From Bacteriovorax sp. PP10 (lineage in GTDB: Bacteria > Bdellovibrionota > Bacteriovoracia > Bacteriovoracales > Bacteriovoracaceae), in the NCBI RefSeq assembly GCF_035013165.1, contig NZ_JAYGJQ010000001.1, positions 1,975,302-2,039,301 on the forward strand: 64,000 nt of DNA. Reading direction: 5' to 3'. How positions within the stretch are numbered: position 1 is the stretch's first letter; each line of letters starts with the position of its first letter. Positions 44,893 to 53,548 of this stretch are shown here, piece by piece. Made by a program: the position numbers and the translations under genes. The notes beneath the pieces are model-generated. The model searched no databases, was not told the DNA's origin, and saw only the letters and a list, made by a program, of their open reading frames with translations.

Positions 44893-45966
44893 TTATGAAT
44901 TCAGAGGACCTGGACCTCTTTCTTCAGGTGTAGTGTTGTATTGCGGGCGACCCTTTTCCAGACTGGCCTTAAGCTTCGACACCGTTTCATGAAGTTCATG
45001 GTGGTGTGGAGCAATTGTCAGTGCCAGAGAAAATTCTGTCAATGCCTGATCAAAATCTTTTAACAAGACATGAGCTCTTCCAGCATTGATATATGGGTAT
45101 TCACGGTTTTGGTAATTGTGAGCACGTTTTGCCAATTCAAACCAACGTAAACTTTCTGTAATTTGTCCTTCTGCAAGGATGTAGTTACCAAAATCGTTAT
45201 AAGCAGGCCCGTATTGTGAATCCAATTGAACTGCCTTTAAGCAGTAAGCTTTAGCTTGTGTTCTGTTATCAAGAAGCGAGTAAGTCCACGCTAAAAGAGT
45301 CAGCACTTCTGCTGTTTCTTTATAGTTTCTTGCTTTATAAAAATTAGCTTTAGCTTCTTCGTAATTTTTTTGAGCAATGAAGTAGTGCCCTTTGTGAAGG
45401 TAGTATTCATACTTTTCTTCACGACGCATTTCCAGAAAAACTAGCGGTGAATTTTTCTTAGCATTTTCTTCACTGTAAGTTTGTAACTTCTTTTCATCAA
45501 GGTAGAAAAGTGGAGCTCTATTAGCTTCTTCCGCTTGAGTAATTGTAGGAATCGATTCTTCCTGAATTAATCCCAGGCGAGGGAATTGAATATCAAGATT
45601 TGTTGTTTCAATAATAAAGTTATGGATCTCAAAACAGTTGCGGTAAATCAAGTTGATGTAGTTCACTACCATCGCTTCTTTACGTGCACTCTTGAATGGA
45701 GTTTTGATAAAAGACTCAATCACCATGTGATAAGACTTTAATTGAGTTTTAAACTGTGCCCACTCAGTCGGTGTTGAAACGAGATCAAAATCTTTAAACT
45801 CGTTAATGAAAAACATGTTTGAATCATTTAATAGTTTTTGGATTTGGTTTTTACCACGAGGCCCGTAGTGAAGTCTTTCAAGTTCTGTGAAAGCAAATAG
45901 AAGACGATCCAGGTAACCAGTAGCTGTAAAGAATTCTGCAAGAAGTAGGGTATTCGTAGTTTCCAT
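44893..45966 (-). CDS. TPR-repeat protein
   Basis: 357 aa. The last 150 residues contain at least three or four TPR units (YLHKGHYFIAQKNYEEAKANFYKAR, LLAWTYSLLDNRTQAKAYCLKAVQ, AYNDFGNYILAEGQITESLRWFELA and AGRAHVLLKDFDQALTEFSLALT regions). The N-terminal 190 are helical and unknown. There is no signal peptide, so a cytoplasmic scaffold is likely. A good AAGGAAG site precedes the ATG. It ends 10 bp before the Nif3 gene starts, so the two may be co-transcribed. Confidence 0.85.
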   Translation of the reverse strand: METTNTLLLAEFFTATGYLDRLLFAFTELERLHYGPRGKNQIQKLLNDSNMFFINEFKDFDLVSTPTEWAQFKTQLKSYHMVIESFIKTPFKSARKEAMVVNYINLIYRNCFEIHNFIIETTNLDIQFPRLGLIQEESIPTITQAEEANRAPLFYLDEKKLQTYSEENAKKNSPLVFLEMRREEKYEYYLHKGHYFIAQKNYEEAKANFYKARNYKETAEVLTLLAWTYSLLDNRTQAKAYCLKAVQLDSQYGPAYNDFGNYILAEGQITESLRWFELAKRAHNYQNREYPYINAGRAHVLLKDFDQALTEFSLALTIAPHHHELHETVSKLKASLEKGRPQYNTTPEERGPGPLNS

Positions 45967-46097
45967 TTTGCTATCTTCCTTGATATGCGGTGGGTTCTAT
46001 AAAAAAAGGCGTTCATCTTGAACATCACTTTTTATAATTCTATTTTATGACATGAGGATTTTCTTTTACAATGATTTTCTGTGATTTGAATGAAGTT

Positions 46098-46121
46098 GCC
46101 CTATAATTTCTACTATAGGGC
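46098..46121 (-). repeat. Hairpin GCCCTATA/TATAGGGC downstream of the 606-aa gene
   Basis: An 8-bp perfect stem with an 8-nt loop in the gap between the TPR gene and the 606-aa secreted-protein gene. It lacks a clear T-run, so it may be a weak terminator, an mRNA end stabiliser or an operator. Confidence 0.4.
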
Positions 46122-46178
46122 CAAAATGACTTTGTACTTATCTCTTATTTTCTTACTTTAAGTTGAAATGTTTCACTT

Positions 46179-47999
46179 TTATTTTGTCAATTCGTATTCA
46201 AGTAGGCGCTTATCTGCGGCCACACTTGAATAACGCTTAGAAATCATATCAAAAAGATTGTCTCCCTTTGCACCAACTTTCTGAGAAGCGATATCACGGA
46301 AATTCACAACACCAGAGCCTTTCGGTGCGTCTTTGCCGAAGAGTTTTCCGAATGGATTGTCTTCTGTTTTATCACCCTTTGCTTTGTTTAGTCCAAGGCC
46401 GCCTACGACAGAGATAGAACCTGCACCACCACCATACGTAGGAGTTTTCCCTTGTACTGCTGCTGCCACTCCACCTTGCGCCGGTGCTGCTGGAGGAGCT
46501 CCACCGCCACCACCTGAACCACCACCGCCAAGTCCACCACCGCCGCCACCGCCGGAAGGTCCTTTACCTGTGGAAACAGTTGCTCCTGTTGAGCCTTCCA
46601 TTGAATTATCTTTCGCTGCTCCCGCAATAATAGATCCTACAGGAGTCACACTTGCGCGTGGCCCTCCGTCTGTACCGGAGTCTGTGATAGCACCAGAAGA
46701 GATACCGTTGCTCGATCCATAATTTGTTCCAGTTCCACCTTCACCAAAAGTGATGATGTTATCGTTTAAAGTATCAAACGTTCTTGATAGATCTGATGTT
46801 AAACATTTTTCTACACCAGGATTTAATTTACAGTAAGTCGTTAGCGCATCTTCTTCAGTGACAAGTGTTGGATCAGTTGGAACGAACGCATCGATATCAG
46901 CGATCGCATCTTTTACGTCACTTGCTCTTTTCCCAAGAAGGCTTGCAAGGATAGCATTACTTCCAGCAGAGGTTGCAATCGTAATCAGCTTACTTCTCAT
47001 GGCATCGATTTGTGATTGGTTTTGTGCCAGAGCAAATCCACCTTGCCCGGTACGAGCATAACTCTTACATTCCTCAGCAGTAATTTTATCTAAACCTTTT
47101 GGATCAACGCTGCCGATATTTTTACACTTGTCGACGATCTCTGCCATTTTAGGCATGTCATTGTAGATGCTGTACATGTAAGCAAGTTTAGTTGCATCAA
47201 CAGCAGTTCTTTGCTGATACATATTCTCTTGCATTTTAAGTGAGTCACCAGTGGCCTTTAGAGCACCTGTTGCACTGTTTTCCTCTTTAGCATATTTCGT
47301 TTGCGTGTCCATCATCTTGTCTGCGTATACTAGTTCTTGTGTCCCTTGGGCAACAGTCTGAACAGCATCAATTATATCAAGTTGAGTGGCAAATTTTTTA
47401 CAAGCAATATAGTCGAGAGTTTCAATTCCTTCTGATTTACATTTAATAGCAGAAGCGGATGTCGCTGCAGCGGCTGCAGTTGCGCCTCCTGCTTTTGGAG
47501 CTGTTCCTGCACTGGCAGTTGAAGATACTGGTTGAATTTGTTCTTCATCATTCCAGTCTCTATCGTAGAAACTCATAACGTAGGCAACAGACTCACATTT
47601 TTTTGCAAGCGCTGTTTTTTCAGTTTTACATTTTTTAAATTCATTAGGTTTGTCACAGTCCTCTTTACATGCGGCCGCTACATAAGTAGTCCAGTCAAAT
47701 GAAACAGTTCTATTTCCATTTCTATAAAGTGTTTTTAAATGCCCACGTGCCATTTTATCACATTCATTAAAATTATTACTTCCTGGCATTGAGACAGCAT
47801 GACCTTGAGTCGATGCCCATGTTGCAGCTTTATCGACTTGGTCAGCATTACATTTTTGACCTTCGATCTCGGCCGCTTGTCCGCTTTCCAGTTGGTTTTT
47901 GAAACCAGCTGCAACTTGATTTCCTTGACCTTCAAATAGGCCTTGAGCATAAACATTAAAGTTCATTAAAATAGTTAAAATTAAAAATGCATTTTTCAT
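46179..47999 (-). CDS. Large secreted hypothetical protein with Gly-rich linker and C-terminal motif
   Basis: 606 aa. Signal peptide MKNAFLILTILMNFNVYA, then a Cys-rich part (about 40-140: GQKCNAD, NECDKMA, AAACKEDC, KKCKT, KKCES), an Ala-rich stretch, a helical middle (about 200-380, CKSEG, DKCKN, AEECKS, TTYCKLN), a Gly/Ser-rich linker (about 425-530), and an end FDMISKRYSSVAADKRLLE. The C-terminal motif recurs in the 410-aa secreted protein at 48633. No family recognised. Probably exported; a surface or secretion-related role is a guess. Confidence 0.7.
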   Translation of the reverse strand: MKNAFLILTILMNFNVYAQGLFEGQGNQVAAGFKNQLESGQAAEIEGQKCNADQVDKAATWASTQGHAVSMPGSNNFNECDKMARGHLKTLYRNGNRTVSFDWTTYVAAACKEDCDKPNEFKKCKTEKTALAKKCESVAYVMSFYDRDWNDEEQIQPVSSTASAGTAPKAGGATAAAAATSASAIKCKSEGIETLDYIACKKFATQLDIIDAVQTVAQGTQELVYADKMMDTQTKYAKEENSATGALKATGDSLKMQENMYQQRTAVDATKLAYMYSIYNDMPKMAEIVDKCKNIGSVDPKGLDKITAEECKSYARTGQGGFALAQNQSQIDAMRSKLITIATSAGSNAILASLLGKRASDVKDAIADIDAFVPTDPTLVTEEDALTTYCKLNPGVEKCLTSDLSRTFDTLNDNIITFGEGGTGTNYGSSNGISSGAITDSGTDGGPRASVTPVGSIIAGAAKDNSMEGSTGATVSTGKGPSGGGGGGGLGGGGSGGGGGAPPAAPAQGGVAAAVQGKTPTYGGGAGSISVVGGLGLNKAKGDKTEDNPFGKLFGKDAPKGSGVVNFRDIASQKVGAKGDNLFDMISKRYSSVAADKRLLEYELTK

Positions 48000-48199
48000 A
48001 TTTTCACCATATGTGGGATCTCTAGAAATTATACGTCTCTTTATCGGTCAATCCCTGTAGTTTCTTGAGTTTAATGCTCAACTAGCAATTTTGCTTAAAT
48101 AAGCCCTTGGAATGCGGTCGAAAATCTTTTAAAGTAGAGCAGACACATGACTTTAAATCTGCCTTCATTTAGTGGCATTTCCCCAATAGGAATCTCTTT

Positions 48200-48628
48200 A
48201 TGGCCAATCCAATTTATGAGTACGAAATCAAAATTTTAGAACACCATCTGGATACTTTCGGACATGTAAACAACGCCGTCTATTTAGAGCTCTATGAAGA
48301 AGCACGTTGGGATTTCATCACTAAAAATAACCTGGGAATGAAAGAGATTTTAGAAACAAAAATCGGCCCGGTACTACTTGATTTAAACCTGACATTTAAA
48401 AGCGAATTAAAAAATCGCGAGACAATAAAAATTATTTCACAGGCCCGTCCTGAAATGCGAAATAGATTTGTCATGATCCTGGATCAAAAAATGGTGAGAG
48501 AAGACGGTAAAGTTGCATCGACACTTACAATCTCTGTAGGAATGATGGACCTTGAGGGAAGAAAATTAATTGCCCCAACGCTTAAATGGCTTAAAGCTCT
48601 TGGGCTTGAAGAGCATCTGGAGCCGTAG
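48200..48628 (+). CDS. YbgC/4-hydroxybenzoyl-CoA thioesterase-type hotdog protein
   Basis: 142 aa. The start YEIKILEHHLDTFGHVNNAVYLELYEEARWDF has the catalytic Asp/Asn-rich hotdog signature (D-x-x-GHVNNxxYL). It should hydrolyse small acyl-CoA or acyl-ACP thioesters. TAGGAATC precedes the ATG. It sits alone between two minus-strand secreted-protein genes, ending 4 bp before the convergent stop. Confidence 0.88.
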   Translation: MANPIYEYEIKILEHHLDTFGHVNNAVYLELYEEARWDFITKNNLGMKEILETKIGPVLLDLNLTFKSELKNRETIKIISQARPEMRNRFVMILDQKMVREDGKVASTLTISVGMMDLEGRKLIAPTLKWLKALGLEEHLEP

Positions 48629-48632
48629 TCAC

Positions 48633-49865
48633 TTAGTCTTCAAAAAGTCTTCTTAATCCTGATTGAACATAACGATTTGAGATGATCTCAAAAATAGAAG
48701 CACTTTCATTCGTGCTGATATCACTATTTTTATACTTATAAGTTTTTTCCGGAGTCTCTGGAAAACCCTGAACGACTTGACCGGCACTGACACTTCCAGA
48801 ATCATTAAAGTTTAAACTCAAATTTTTCTTCGCTGCTTTTTTATCAAGACCTTTACCACCAGTGATTTCAAGTCCAGCTTTTGCCTGAGCAGCTTTTAAA
48901 ATATTTTCGACAGCAGGGTTGTCGGATCTCGAACTCGCAACGTTCATCGCTGCAGAACTCCCGCCCATGGCCCTATTGATATTATCTTGTCCGATAAGTG
49001 CCGCTGCAAGTTTGCCAGCATTGCTTTCATCAATTTTTGGAAACTGTGTATTTTTATCTTTTGCTTCCAAGTTCGACACGAGTTTATTCGTCACTTGTCT
49101 GGCCTTTAGAGCGTTGGCCGTAAGCGAGCCTGAACCTAATAAATCAAAACGAGGATTACCATTAATCGAATTTGCAGTGTTTCTCAAGATATCGTTCACA
49201 CCTGTACTAGTTGCAAAACCAGTACTGAAGGTATCGTTCGATAAAGCGACAGAAACATCTTTTTTACAAGCGTTCACACCTTTGGCATCAACGAATTTTT
49301 TACATTTACAGTTTTCATCGAATTCGCCGGCAAGATTCACACAACCCACTGGCTCTACCGCCATTCCAATTCCATAATTATTAGCATCGCCTGAAAGTTT
49401 GTAAGTTGACTTCGCCCACAGATCAATACATGTCTGCGAATTAGTTCTCGTTGCATTTTTCTTTCCATCGTCAGTATAACAATAGCAGCTTGGGTCTGCC
49501 ATTTTATCACGTCCACTTGGACAGTAACCAGAGTAGGAGTCTTTGAAAGAAGCAATCATCTTATCAATCTTTTTAATGTTAGCCTGTGACTCTTCTTCTT
49601 GTTTCGCTGCACCTTTATAAAGTATCCCGGAGAAAACAGTGGCAATACCAGATATCGTTAATATCCCCATAGGGCTTTTAAAAAAGTCTTGTAATTTTTG
49701 AAGAGATCCAGTTTCACCAGCAGCTGATACTGCCGATTTTATTGCTGGAGCAGCAGCAGTCGTAGCAGCAGAACCAAGTGCTGCATTTTGAGCAAAAGCA
49801 ACATTTGAACTTTGATTTAAAGTCAGGCAAAGAGCAAAAAATGTAATTAATATATTTTTTATCAT
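48633..49865 (-). CDS. Secreted Cys-rich hypothetical protein with shared C-terminal motif
   Basis: 410 aa. Signal peptide MIKNILITFFALCLTL...NVAFA, a hydrophobic segment about 65-85 (MGILTISGIATVFSGILY), a Cys cluster (GYCPSG, PSCYCYTDDG, SQTCIDLW, GCVNLAG, NCKCKKF, NACKKD, about 115-205), a polar rest and the end SIFEIISNRYVQSGLRRLFED. That end aligns with the 606-aa protein (IF/LF-D/E-x-IS-K/N-RY ... RLLE/RLFED). Its start is 4 bp after the stop of the 282-aa gene, so they are one operon. Function unknown. Confidence 0.7.
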   Translation of the reverse strand: MIKNILITFFALCLTLNQSSNVAFAQNAALGSAATTAAAPAIKSAVSAAGETGSLQKLQDFFKSPMGILTISGIATVFSGILYKGAAKQEEESQANIKKIDKMIASFKDSYSGYCPSGRDKMADPSCYCYTDDGKKNATRTNSQTCIDLWAKSTYKLSGDANNYGIGMAVEPVGCVNLAGEFDENCKCKKFVDAKGVNACKKDVSVALSNDTFSTGFATSTGVNDILRNTANSINGNPRFDLLGSGSLTANALKARQVTNKLVSNLEAKDKNTQFPKIDESNAGKLAAALIGQDNINRAMGGSSAAMNVASSRSDNPAVENILKAAQAKAGLEITGGKGLDKKAAKKNLSLNFNDSGSVSAGQVVQGFPETPEKTYKYKNSDISTNESASIFEIISNRYVQSGLRRLFED

Positions 49866-49869
49866 TATT

Positions 49870-50718
49870 TTAATTACCTAAAAGTTTTCTATCATCCGCT
49901 GATGGCGCTGCTCCAAAGTCTCGACCTTGGATTGAACTTGGTGGATCGGCCTTCGCTGTAATATTAGTTGTTCCCTCGCCAGTCCCAGTTTCTTCTTCCA
50001 CAGGTTTAAAACAATCAGGATTATTAGAAACAAAAGTCATTTCATAAGCTGCAAATCCAGCAGCGATTCCATAACCAAGCATCAACGCTAAATTTCTCTT
50101 TTTTTCTAATCCGGCAATTGCGACAACAGTCTGTTGTTCTTCTTTTAAATACTCAAGTGCTTTCACCTGAGCTTCATAAGCAGAAGATGTTTTATCAAGA
50201 GCGTATTTACCTTCAAGTTCTTTAACTTTTTTCTTTGCCGTTATTTTCAAGTAAGCATCAGAAGCAAGACCGGCAGCAGCTGTCACGGCCATGATCTTTT
50301 TAGATGTACATCCACTTGTGAGACCTTTTATTCCTTCGCCATTGATTAAAGAAGTAATCGCATAAGCAGCCAAGACTGATCCGTTCAACATCATCGAAGC
50401 TGTCGTGCTACCTTGATTTAATTTTTCTGTATCCGAAGAAAGCCCGGTACTTTTTTCAGCGATACTTAGATGACATTTTTCACGTGCCTTAAGATCTACA
50501 ATATCATTACAGGCCTTCGATTCATTTCTAGTTGCTCTCGCTTCAACTTTCCCAACACAACGATTTAAAGAGCTACTCCATTCCATCGCAGTGTTTGCTT
50601 TACAGGTAGCAACTTGCGCGGCCATGTTCGCTTCAACTTTATTCGTATCATCACCAATAGCAAGCATCGGCGTGATCGCTATAGAGAGAATGATTAGTAA
50701 ACAATTAAGTTTATGCAT
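49870..50718 (-). CDS. Secreted hypothetical protein, first gene of the 282/410-aa pair
   Basis: 282 aa from ATG 50718 (a GTG at 50748 adds ten residues that would weaken the signal peptide). The signal peptide is MHKLNCLLIILSIAITPMLAIG. The mature part has a Cys-containing start (ATCKAN, NRCVGK, KACNDI, EKCHLS), two hydrophobic segments (SMMLNGSVLAAYAITSLI and LMLGYGIAAGFAAYEM) and a polar end. No family recognised. The ATG has no SD and TATAAT ends 6 nt before it, so a leaderless message is likely. Confidence 0.65.
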   Translation of the reverse strand: MHKLNCLLIILSIAITPMLAIGDDTNKVEANMAAQVATCKANTAMEWSSSLNRCVGKVEARATRNESKACNDIVDLKAREKCHLSIAEKSTGLSSDTEKLNQGSTTASMMLNGSVLAAYAITSLINGEGIKGLTSGCTSKKIMAVTAAAGLASDAYLKITAKKKVKELEGKYALDKTSSAYEAQVKALEYLKEEQQTVVAIAGLEKKRNLALMLGYGIAAGFAAYEMTFVSNNPDCFKPVEEETGTGEGTTNITAKADPPSSIQGRDFGAAPSADDRKLLGN

Positions 50719-50724
50719 ATTTGT

Positions 50725-50730
50725 ATTATA
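50725..50730 (-). promoter_or_regulatory. -10 box giving a leaderless transcript for the 282-aa secreted protein
   Basis: On the minus strand TATAAT is followed by 6 nt and the ATG. There is no convincing -35 at 17 bp and no SD. Confidence 0.4.
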
Positions 50731-50870
50731 GGGTTTAAATAATTCCACACACTTCTTTTCGGTTTTTACGAGGGAATACCTTAAATTTTAATGGGATAAA
50801 CCAGATAAAAAAGTTGGGTAGCTGACAGAAAAAGTAGGCAATAAAGTAGGGTTTATGTTAGGTTGCGCCC

Positions 50871-51497
50871 ATGAAAACACTTATTTTATCTATGATGGCC
50901 TTTCTATCTACCAATGTTTTTGCTTTAACCGCAAAAGACCTTCGTGCCGGTGACGTTGTTCTACTGTCACTGAATTGTATGGAATGCCGAGTGATCGAAT
51001 CAGAAACCAATTCTCTTTTTTCTCACTCAGGCGTGATTGTGATTGATCAGGACCAAAGAGTGCGAGTGGCCCAGTCAATTGGCAACGTTGCTCTTTTCTC
51101 ATTTGCAGATTTCACAGGCAACATTACTCCTGGAACATTCGTTCATGTTTACAGGGCCCGCGAGCTTAAAAATTTATCTGAAACTAAAAAAGTAATGCTT
51201 GAAAAATCTATGCTCGATGTATTCAACGAAAAATACAGAGGCGCACCCTTCGATTCAAAATACATCTGGAACAATTTCAATTCTAAGGGAGTAGAGCTAC
51301 TTTACTGCTCAGAATTCATTGCCAAATTCCTGGATAATTTTCTTACTCAAAAAACAGTGATTGCTCCTATCACATATGACAAACACTATGACTACTGGAC
51401 GAAATACTTCAGAGGTAATGTTCCAGAAAACGAATTAGGGAATTCACCAGCATCATTTTCAAGAGATAATCGTTTTGAATTCATTGGAACTATTTAA
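50871..51497 (+). CDS. YiiX-type permuted papain-like hydrolase
   Basis: 208 aa with a signal peptide (MMAFLSTNVFA). AGDVVLLSLNCMECR, the catalytic His in FSHSGVIV (about 52) and a downstream YCSEFIAKFLD with the catalytic Cys (about 146) match permuted papain-like (YiiX/YebB) amidases. Secretion points to a cell-wall or lipid-linked substrate outside the cytoplasm. The start follows a TAGGTTGCGCCC leader. The end overlaps the next gene's TTG start by 23 bp. Confidence 0.8.
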   Translation: MKTLILSMMAFLSTNVFALTAKDLRAGDVVLLSLNCMECRVIESETNSLFSHSGVIVIDQDQRVRVAQSIGNVALFSFADFTGNITPGTFVHVYRARELKNLSETKKVMLEKSMLDVFNEKYRGAPFDSKYIWNNFNSKGVELLYCSEFIAKFLDNFLTQKTVIAPITYDKHYDYWTKYFRGNVPENELGNSPASFSRDNRFEFIGTI

Positions 51498-52074
51498 CCA
51501 GATCTACACACTTGAAACGGAGCGTGTTTATTCGAAGAGCTTATTGAGCTTTTTCGAATCAACAATCCGTGCACGCCTGCCAAATGCCCCTCGCATTCTG
51601 GACCTCGGTTGTGGTTCGAAATCAATTTTCGAAGATATCGATCTATCCGGATCAAATGTTACGGCCATCGATTTTTCTCCGGTCGCTATTTCTAAGGCAC
51701 TGATCCTGCCGAATGGAATTAGCTACAAAGAAGTCGACTTAAGCACTCCCGATGTTTTGGAAAAATCTGCATACGACCTGATCTTCGATTCCCACTGCCT
51801 TCACTGCATAACAGATGAAGCAAATAGAAAATCGGCCTTCACAAATATCTACCAGTCCTTAAGGCCTGATGGATTATTCACTACCGAGATGATGGTTCTC
51901 CCACCCAACAAAACAGTGGTGATGCCCAATAAGCATGTAGTAGAGGCCCGAGCAATTGAAGATGAAATTTTGAGTTACGGATTTAAGATAAATTATTTTT
52001 TGATTGTAAGAGATTTAGTTTTTGGAAGTGAGAATGGAGATTGCGATTTAGTAAGAGTGATCTGCAGAAAATAA
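51475..52074 (+). CDS. Class I SAM-dependent methyltransferase
   Basis: 199 aa. Motif I RILDLGCGSKSIF (about 40-52), then VTAIDFSPVAISKA, and the motif IV region YDLIFDSHCLHCI. A TTG start at 51475 overlaps the previous gene; TTG at 51484 is also possible. No target is predictable. Confidence 0.82.
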   Translation: MNSLELFNQIYTLETERVYSKSLLSFFESTIRARLPNAPRILDLGCGSKSIFEDIDLSGSNVTAIDFSPVAISKALILPNGISYKEVDLSTPDVLEKSAYDLIFDSHCLHCITDEANRKSAFTNIYQSLRPDGLFTTEMMVLPPNKTVVMPNKHVVEARAIEDEILSYGFKINYFLIVRDLVFGSENGDCDLVRVICRK

Positions 52075-52097
52075 AAAGCCCGCTTTCGCGGGCCCTT
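52071..52097 (-). terminator. Terminator for the 95-aa gene (works on minus strand)
   Basis: On the minus strand GCCCGC-GAAA-GCGGGC is followed by TTTTTATTTT. Two further hairpins lie just before it: ATCCT/AGGAT (52116-52130) and TTTTAGGG/CCCTAAAA (52130-52151). On the plus strand it lacks a T-run. Confidence 0.8.
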
Positions 52098-52152
52098 CAC
52101 ACAACAACAAACACTATCCTTTCGGAGGATTTTAGGGTTGGCGCCCTAAAAA

Positions 52153-52440
52153 TTAATTATAATCATTTTGATTCGGTCTTTTCTCAGTAATTTGAACATT
52201 TGTCAATTTGCTGAAAACCACCTCTGAAACTTCTTCAGGGTAGATGATTTCATCACGAAGTTCGATGTTCTCATCAGCTTCCAATGATTCTAGCACCTTA
52301 GTGCTTTCTTGCAAGCTCAAATTAAGAATACTTTTTCCTGTTTGCGTCTTAAGTTCAGCAATCTGCTGAGATTTAAGTTCAATAGAAGCTTCAGCTCCAA
52401 GTGATAGCAAACACAATGCGAATACGATGAATCCCTTCAT
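52153..52440 (-). CDS. Small secreted hypothetical protein (95 aa)
   Basis: A signal peptide MKGFIVFALCLLSLGAEAS is followed by an acidic helical part. ATG 52440 is chosen because AGGAGG lies 6 nt upstream; the longer reading upstream lacks a signal peptide. No family recognised. The message likely ends at the GAAA-loop terminator. Confidence 0.7.
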   Translation of the reverse strand: MKGFIVFALCLLSLGAEASIELKSQQIAELKTQTGKSILNLSLQESTKVLESLEADENIELRDEIIYPEEVSEVVFSKLTNVQITEKRPNQNDYN

Positions 52441-52618
52441 AATTGACCTCCTGATTAATTCGATCAATCCATGACCGTTGTTTCTTGATCGTATATATAC
52501 AGGATTTATGCCAAGTAATTTGCTCGGATATTGATCAGAAACCGACGCTTTTGGTGTCAAAAGTACAATTTATGGCCCATCTCGTTAGTGTCACTACGAT
52601 TAATGGGCCAGATTGATA

Positions 52619-53548
52619 CTAGTTAATGATTGAAAGGCACAGGTCCTCGCCGTGGATCTTATCCGCGATTTCCTGTTGAGAGAGTTTTGAGAATGATTCT
52701 GCCAAAAGATCGAATAACTTAGAGTCTTCATGGTGGAAGCGGTCCATCTCTGTCTTGATGTTAAAGACGTCCGTAAAGCGTACCCAGAACTTTTCTTCTA
52801 CTGCTGCCAGGGCAACATACTTCTTATCTTTGGTCTGGTAGAGCGAGTAACAAGGGTAGACCCCATTGTGAAGGAATTTACTCTTTCCAAGTTTACGATC
52901 GGCCGCGGGCCAGAAGATCCCAAGGATTTCTTCCGTCACTTGATCCATATAAGTTTTCACAAACTGAGTTTGATTCACTTTAGTTGCTTTGATAAATCCC
53001 GCTAGTAAATCTGTCGCACCTTTGTGGCCGAAGCTGATTCCAGCGATTGGTAAAAAGGGAGGATCAATAATCTTTTCACTTCTACCTGAAACATAAAGTG
53101 AAAGAAGTCCTGTCATCGCCATGGCGTTCAAGTCGTGCATTGATTTTTTCTCACTTGCACTAGCAAGGAGTTCAATTGCCACAAATGGTTTCTTCAAATT
53201 TAAATCAGCATCAGTTACTTTTAATTTCTCACGAGTCTTCCCAGGAATTCCCAGAATAACAGCGTCAGCATTCACAACCATCTGGTGAATTTTTTCTTGA
53301 TCCGCGGGAGAGTTGAAATCAAATCTCTCAATCTTCTTCCCGCTATTTAAATTCTCATACCAAGATAAAAAACTCGTATCGAACTTAGCAAACAACCCCG
53401 AGTTAAACGGATCTTGAAAAACATGATCTTCAATTTTAATCACGTTAGCTCCCAGGTCAGTGAGAATCTTCCCACATAAAGGCCCTGGTAACCTGTGACT
53501 TAAATCAATAATTGTCATGCCGATTAATGGTCTAAAACTCATCTTCAT
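52619..53548 (-). CDS. CaiB/BaiF-type family III CoA-transferase
   Basis: 309 aa. LPGPLCGKILTDLGANVIKIE is the family III N-terminus, and HDLNAMAMTGLLS matches the catalytic-Asp segment (D-x-x-x-x-A-x-(S/T)G). At 309 aa it is short compared with the usual 380-430, missing part of the C-terminal region. The ATG overlaps the stop of the DUF255 gene (TAATG). The CoA-linked substrate is not known. Confidence 0.85.
   Translation of the reverse strand: MKMSFRPLIGMTIIDLSHRLPGPLCGKILTDLGANVIKIEDHVFQDPFNSGLFAKFDTSFLSWYENLNSGKKIERFDFNSPADQEKIHQMVVNADAVILGIPGKTREKLKVTDADLNLKKPFVAIELLASASEKKSMHDLNAMAMTGLLSLYVSGRSEKIIDPPFLPIAGISFGHKGATDLLAGFIKATKVNQTQFVKTYMDQVTEEILGIFWPAADRKLGKSKFLHNGVYPCYSLYQTKDKKYVALAAVEEKFWVRFTDVFNIKTEMDRFHHEDSKLFDLLAESFSKLSQQEIADKIHGEDLCLSIIN

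Noticed and set aside
46333..46722. Plus-strand 129-codon Pro-rich ORF
   Set aside because: It is the antisense of the Gly-rich linker of the 606-aa secreted protein; Gly codons read backward as Pro. No SD and no signal peptide.
48919..49377. Plus-strand 152-codon ORF
   Set aside because: Lies wholly antisense to the 410-aa secreted protein, whose signal peptide and operon position are clear.
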